From Hofstenia miamia (taxonomy: Eukaryota > Xenacoelomorpha > Acoela), in assembly GCA_004352715.1 (NCBI GenBank), contig SCFE01000092.1:974969-1038968 (forward strand): a stretch of 64,000 bases of DNA, given 5' to 3'. Below are positions 61,160-64,000 of the stretch, piece after piece. The stretch's first letter is position 1; every line of letters begins with the position of its first letter. A program made the translations under genes and the position numbers. Under the pieces are notes generated by a model. That model had not been told where the DNA came from, made no database searches, and saw only the letters and a list, made by a program, of their open reading frames with translations.

Positions 61160-61200
61160 CCTTGTTGCAAGTTTTACAGGCTTGATATAATTGCTAGGAA
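59048..61200. repeat. Eight-copy tandem array (263/270-bp unit) that includes the end of the SH3 exon
   Basis: Units start ccggtacaatttg at 59048, 59311, 59581, 59851, 60121, 60391, 60661 and 60931. The first unit is 263 bp because it lacks the 7 bp acttagc; the other seven are 270 bp and appear identical. Each unit ends with the same 41 bp (cttgttgcaagttttacagg ... ttgctaggaa). In the last unit these are the final 41 bp of the SH3 exon (61160-61200). So seven extra copies of the exon tail with its donor (GG|gtaattc) lie within the intron. Confidence 0.95.
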
Positions 61201-61395
61201 CCCAGCCAGATTGTGAGTTCCGGGTTACTGCTTCACACCAATTGTGGTCTTCACTGTATCCAAGAACATGCAAGTATTCGCCTCTTTCGCAGGTGATTTG
61301 ATTGGGAGATAGTGCTTTATAAGCATACTTCGTCACAAATACGTTGATTGAAAGGTTATTGTTTGAAGCAGGAAGCTGCTCGGGAGAATTTGTTT
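61160..61395 (-). CDS. abl: ABL-type tyrosine kinase, SH3 domain exon
   Basis: A 236-bp exon begins two bases into a codon and ends in phase 0. It reads TNSPEQLPASNNNLSINVFV, TKYAYKALSPNQITCERGEY, LHVLGYSEDHNWCEAVTRNS, QSGWVPSNYIKPVKLATR. The SH3 landmarks are present: the (F)V-x-K-Y-x-Y-x-A start (ALYDF-like, binding Pro-rich ligands), the RT loop, HNWCEA, and GWVPSNYI. WCEA and GWVPSNYIxPV are ABL-specific in combination. The acceptor (gtttatttag) is at 61396-61397 and the donor (AAGG|gtaatt) at 61158-61159. The last 41 bp are duplicated seven more times in the adjacent intron. The upstream exon lies outside the window or beyond the LINE inserted at about 61440. Confidence 0.92.
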
Positions 61396-61439
61396 CTAAA
61401 TAAACTACAATCAAATTTAAACATTAATAAAAAATACTT

Positions 61440-63850
61440 TTAAAATAAGACTTATGAAGTTTTTGTTACAGATTTTTTCATATCAGACCATTTACTGACA
61501 TGTGCAATATTGGATAACATAATGACTCAAACAGATTCACTGATATATTCCACTAAAAGATTTTATTCAAAGAAATTCTTTAACAACAAAAATTTTTTGA
61601 AGGAATTGATCAACTTAAATTGGAATGATTATTACTTTGGCACAACAGTGGATCAAAAAATGATATTTATAATTGATAATTTAACAAGTATTTATCATAA
61701 GCTTTGTCCTATTATAAAGATTCAAAAACACAACGTAAAGAATAGTAACAAAACGTGGAAGATATGGATATCTAAAGAAACGAAAGAATGCATTAGAAAA
61801 AAGCATAAGGCATATGCAATTTTTTGTCAAAACAGATCGAAAGCCAACTATGATCATTATAAAACATTAAGAAATAAAGCCTCAACAAAATGTAATTTTG
61901 ATCTACAAGCTTTTTTACAAAAATCTTTTAATGAAAAAAAATCTATTAAACAAAAGTGGTCATTTATTTCGAATTTTTTAAATTTTAAAGAAGAAAATGA
62001 AATTCCTTATATAATAAATGATGATGGTGAATATATTACAAATGACAAAGAAATTAGTAATATTTTAAATGAAAGATTTGTGAAACTAGGAATGAATGAC
62101 AACCTAAATACAAAGTTCAAACATTTATATCATAAGCATCGCAATATTAGAAAACATGATGATCCCTATAAACCAAGATTTATTACATTAGTAGAATTTT
62201 ACAAAGAAACAAAGAAAATTAATTGGAACAAAGCGAAAGGTCATTGTGAATTTCCTCCTTGGTTTTTGAAAGGTGCCTTGTGTATTTTATTGAGACCTTT
62301 GTGTGACTTATTTAATCAATGCTTGGCAGAATCAACTTACCCTGATTACTTAAAAATTGCTAAAGTTACACCAATATATAAGAAAAAAAGAAAAGATCTT
62401 GCAGAAAATTACAGACCAGTTTCAGTATTAACAATAATTAATAAAATATTTGAAAAATTATTATTCAACCAAATTAACCTATATGTGGAACAAAATGAAT
62501 TAATATCAAAACATCTGTTTGGATTTTAAAAAGATACCTCTACAAATGATGCCTTACTTTATGCTGTTGAAGACTGGAGATCAAAACTAGATAGGAATGA
62601 AAAAATATATATAGCATCATTAGATATTTCAAAGGCATTTAATTCAATAAACCATTCTATTTTATTGGAAAAGTTAAAGCAGATTTATAATTTTAGTGAT
62701 TCATTAATAGAATTATTAAATAGTTACTTAAGTAATAGATATCAGTATGTGAAACTCAACGAAGAAATATCAAATTCATTAGAAATAAACCATGGAGTAC
62801 CACAAGGATCAGTACTGGGTCCATTACTATTTAAGTTATATGTAAATGATATGGATCAGCACATTAATAGTAATCATGTACAATTTGCAGATGATACTCT
62901 TATTTATTGTAATGATATTTTAAATTTACAGGAAAATGTTGAAAAATTGCAATCATTCTTTAATAATAATTTGTTAAAACTAAATATTCAAAAAACTATA
63001 TTTATGGTAATTAAGAATAGAAGAAATGAATCAACATTAGAAAGTATTAAGATATGTAACAACATCATTCACGAATCACCAAAAATGAAATATTTGGGAG
63101 TAGTAATTGATAATAAATTGAATTTTGAAGACGAGGCAAACAACATCATAAAGAAAATGGCGTATGGTATAAGATCAATTCAAAAAATTGGAAAGTTTAT
63201 ACCAATAGAATGGAAGGTAATACTCTTTCGATCACTTGTTTTATCCCATTTCTTGTACTCATCTTGTTTATTAACGAACTTAAATAAAAAGGCAAAATCG
63301 AAATTAGAGAAAGTATTTAAATGGGGAATAAACATAATTAGCAACAAAAATAAAAAAGAAATAATGTGTAAATATCATCTAAGATCATTAGAAGCTCTTC
63401 AAAATATTAGATGTTTATCGATATTTTGGAAAAGAAAATCGAACATTTCTAATCATTTAAATCAAAGAACAATTACATTTGGTAAAACTAAGTATAATAG
63501 AAAAGTAATGAAGAACGGATTCCTAAATTATTCAATATTGCTTTAGAACAAATTGGATTACAACACAAGAAGTGAAAAAATTATACAATATTTAAGAAGA
63601 AGTTGAAAAACATGATTACACAACAAAATATCAATTATCTGACTAATTATAGAATAAGATGTGCAACTCAAGAACAATAAGTAAAAATATTTTTTAAATT
63701 ATATGTAATTTGTAAACGTAACCAAGAAACAAACATTTACTGACATAACTAAGCACATATGAAGAAAGTTGCATTATTTATGTTCTTAATAAGTTTGTAA
63801 ACTTAATACATGTATATGTACATGAGAACTTAAATATATGTTGTTGTTGT
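61440..63850 (+). mobile_element. 5'-truncated jockey/CR1-type LINE
   Basis: This non-LTR retrotransposon lies antisense to the ABL gene, its 5' edge about 45 bp outside the SH3 exon acceptor. It starts inside the endonuclease domain (FFISDHLLTCAIL, the final SDH motif), carries the full RT domain, and ends near (ttg)n at 63840-63850. The 5' truncation is typical of target-primed insertion. I did not identify a target-site duplication. Confidence 0.8.
61444..63546 (+). pseudogene. LINE endonuclease C-terminus plus reverse transcriptase, one in-frame stop
   Basis: One continuous frame of about 700 codons holds all RT blocks: KVTPIYKKKRKDLAENYRPV then SVLTIINKIFEKLL, SKHLFGF, IASLDISKAFNSINHSIL (first catalytic Asp), NHGVPQGSVLGPLLF, VQFADDTLIYC (the F-x-D-D catalytic pair, intact) and MKYLGVVIDNKLNF. 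The only interruption is TAA at 62527-62529, directly after HLFGF where relatives have FGFRK or FGFQK, so a single CAA/AAA to TAA change explains it. No frameshift is seen until near the C-terminus. This suggests a recently inactivated copy. Substitution by sequencing error is also possible. Confidence 0.88.
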
Positions 63851-64000
63851 TAACAGACAAAATTACAATAAACCATTTCAACCCTAGGTTACGATTGGTT
63901 GCGTTAAGCAATGATGTTTGGCATGAGCAACACAAATCATTATTAGGCCAGGATTGTATAAAAATACGAATAAAACTGGTTTTTATAATACACTTAAGAT
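63851..64000. other. Right edge of window
   Basis: Short AT-rich stretch beyond the LINE tail; nothing recognised. Confidence 0.4.

Noticed and set aside
59048-61200. CRISPR-like or satellite array
   Set aside because: Units are contiguous and identical with no variable spacers, the DNA is eukaryotic, and the unit contains exon sequence; it is a local tandem duplication.

Overview
The window is AT-rich animal nuclear DNA (by eye about two thirds A+T). Coding exons are short, have GT-AG borders, and are separated by introns of 0.2-11 kb. Two conserved metazoan kinase genes, both on the minus strand, can be rebuilt in part from exons. Penelope-like, jockey/CR1-like, mariner, Tc1 and hAT (ZMYM1/DUF4371-type) elements are all present, which fits a TE-rich invertebrate. 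I cannot name the phylum from sequence alone. The assembly has five long N runs and five single Ns. At least three of the single Ns abut near-perfect direct duplications, so some repeats here are probably contig-joining artefacts.

Layout. 0.6-8.9 kb (-): 5' half of a PAR-1/MARK Ser/Thr kinase (exons 623-759, 2340-2388, 2591-2893, and a probable first coding exon at 8783-8896). Its introns hold a hAT MITE with 8-bp target-site duplications, a 5'-truncated Penelope-like element and a Tc1-type non-autonomous element. 10.6 kb (+): a possible prefoldin-3 first exon. 12.8-13.7 kb: a broken Tc1 transposase beside a gap. 14.4-28 kb: gene-poor DNA with duplicated blocks, a TTAA-flanked MITE, a large foldback repeat, Penelope and LINE relics and iterated short motifs. 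29.6-30.9 kb (-): the only long intact unknown gene, a 456-aa secreted cysteine-rich protein. 31.6-34.9 kb: MITEs and an internally deleted mariner with both TIRs. 39.4-45.3 kb: a rearranged hAT element with recognisable TIRs, containing gaps and a nested MITE.

46.9-61.4 kb (-): SH3 and SH2 exons of an ABL-type tyrosine kinase (61160-61395, 58148-58297, 46936-47085), joined in phase by GT-AG introns. The 11-kb intron inside the SH2 domain hosts a single-exon GPCR gene (52377-53261) on the same strand. The SH3-SH2 intron is three quarters filled by eight copies of a 263/270-bp tandem unit, each carrying a copy of the last 41 bp of the SH3 exon with its splice donor. No kinase-domain exon was found in the remaining 46.9 kb, where the PAR-1 gene follows on the same strand. 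61.4-63.85 kb (+): a 5'-truncated LINE with one in-frame stop, inserted just outside the SH3 exon.

The two kinase genes, the GPCR and the secreted protein do not form an operon or pathway that can be inferred from position. The window is best read as two large host genes and two single-exon genes embedded in layered transposon debris.
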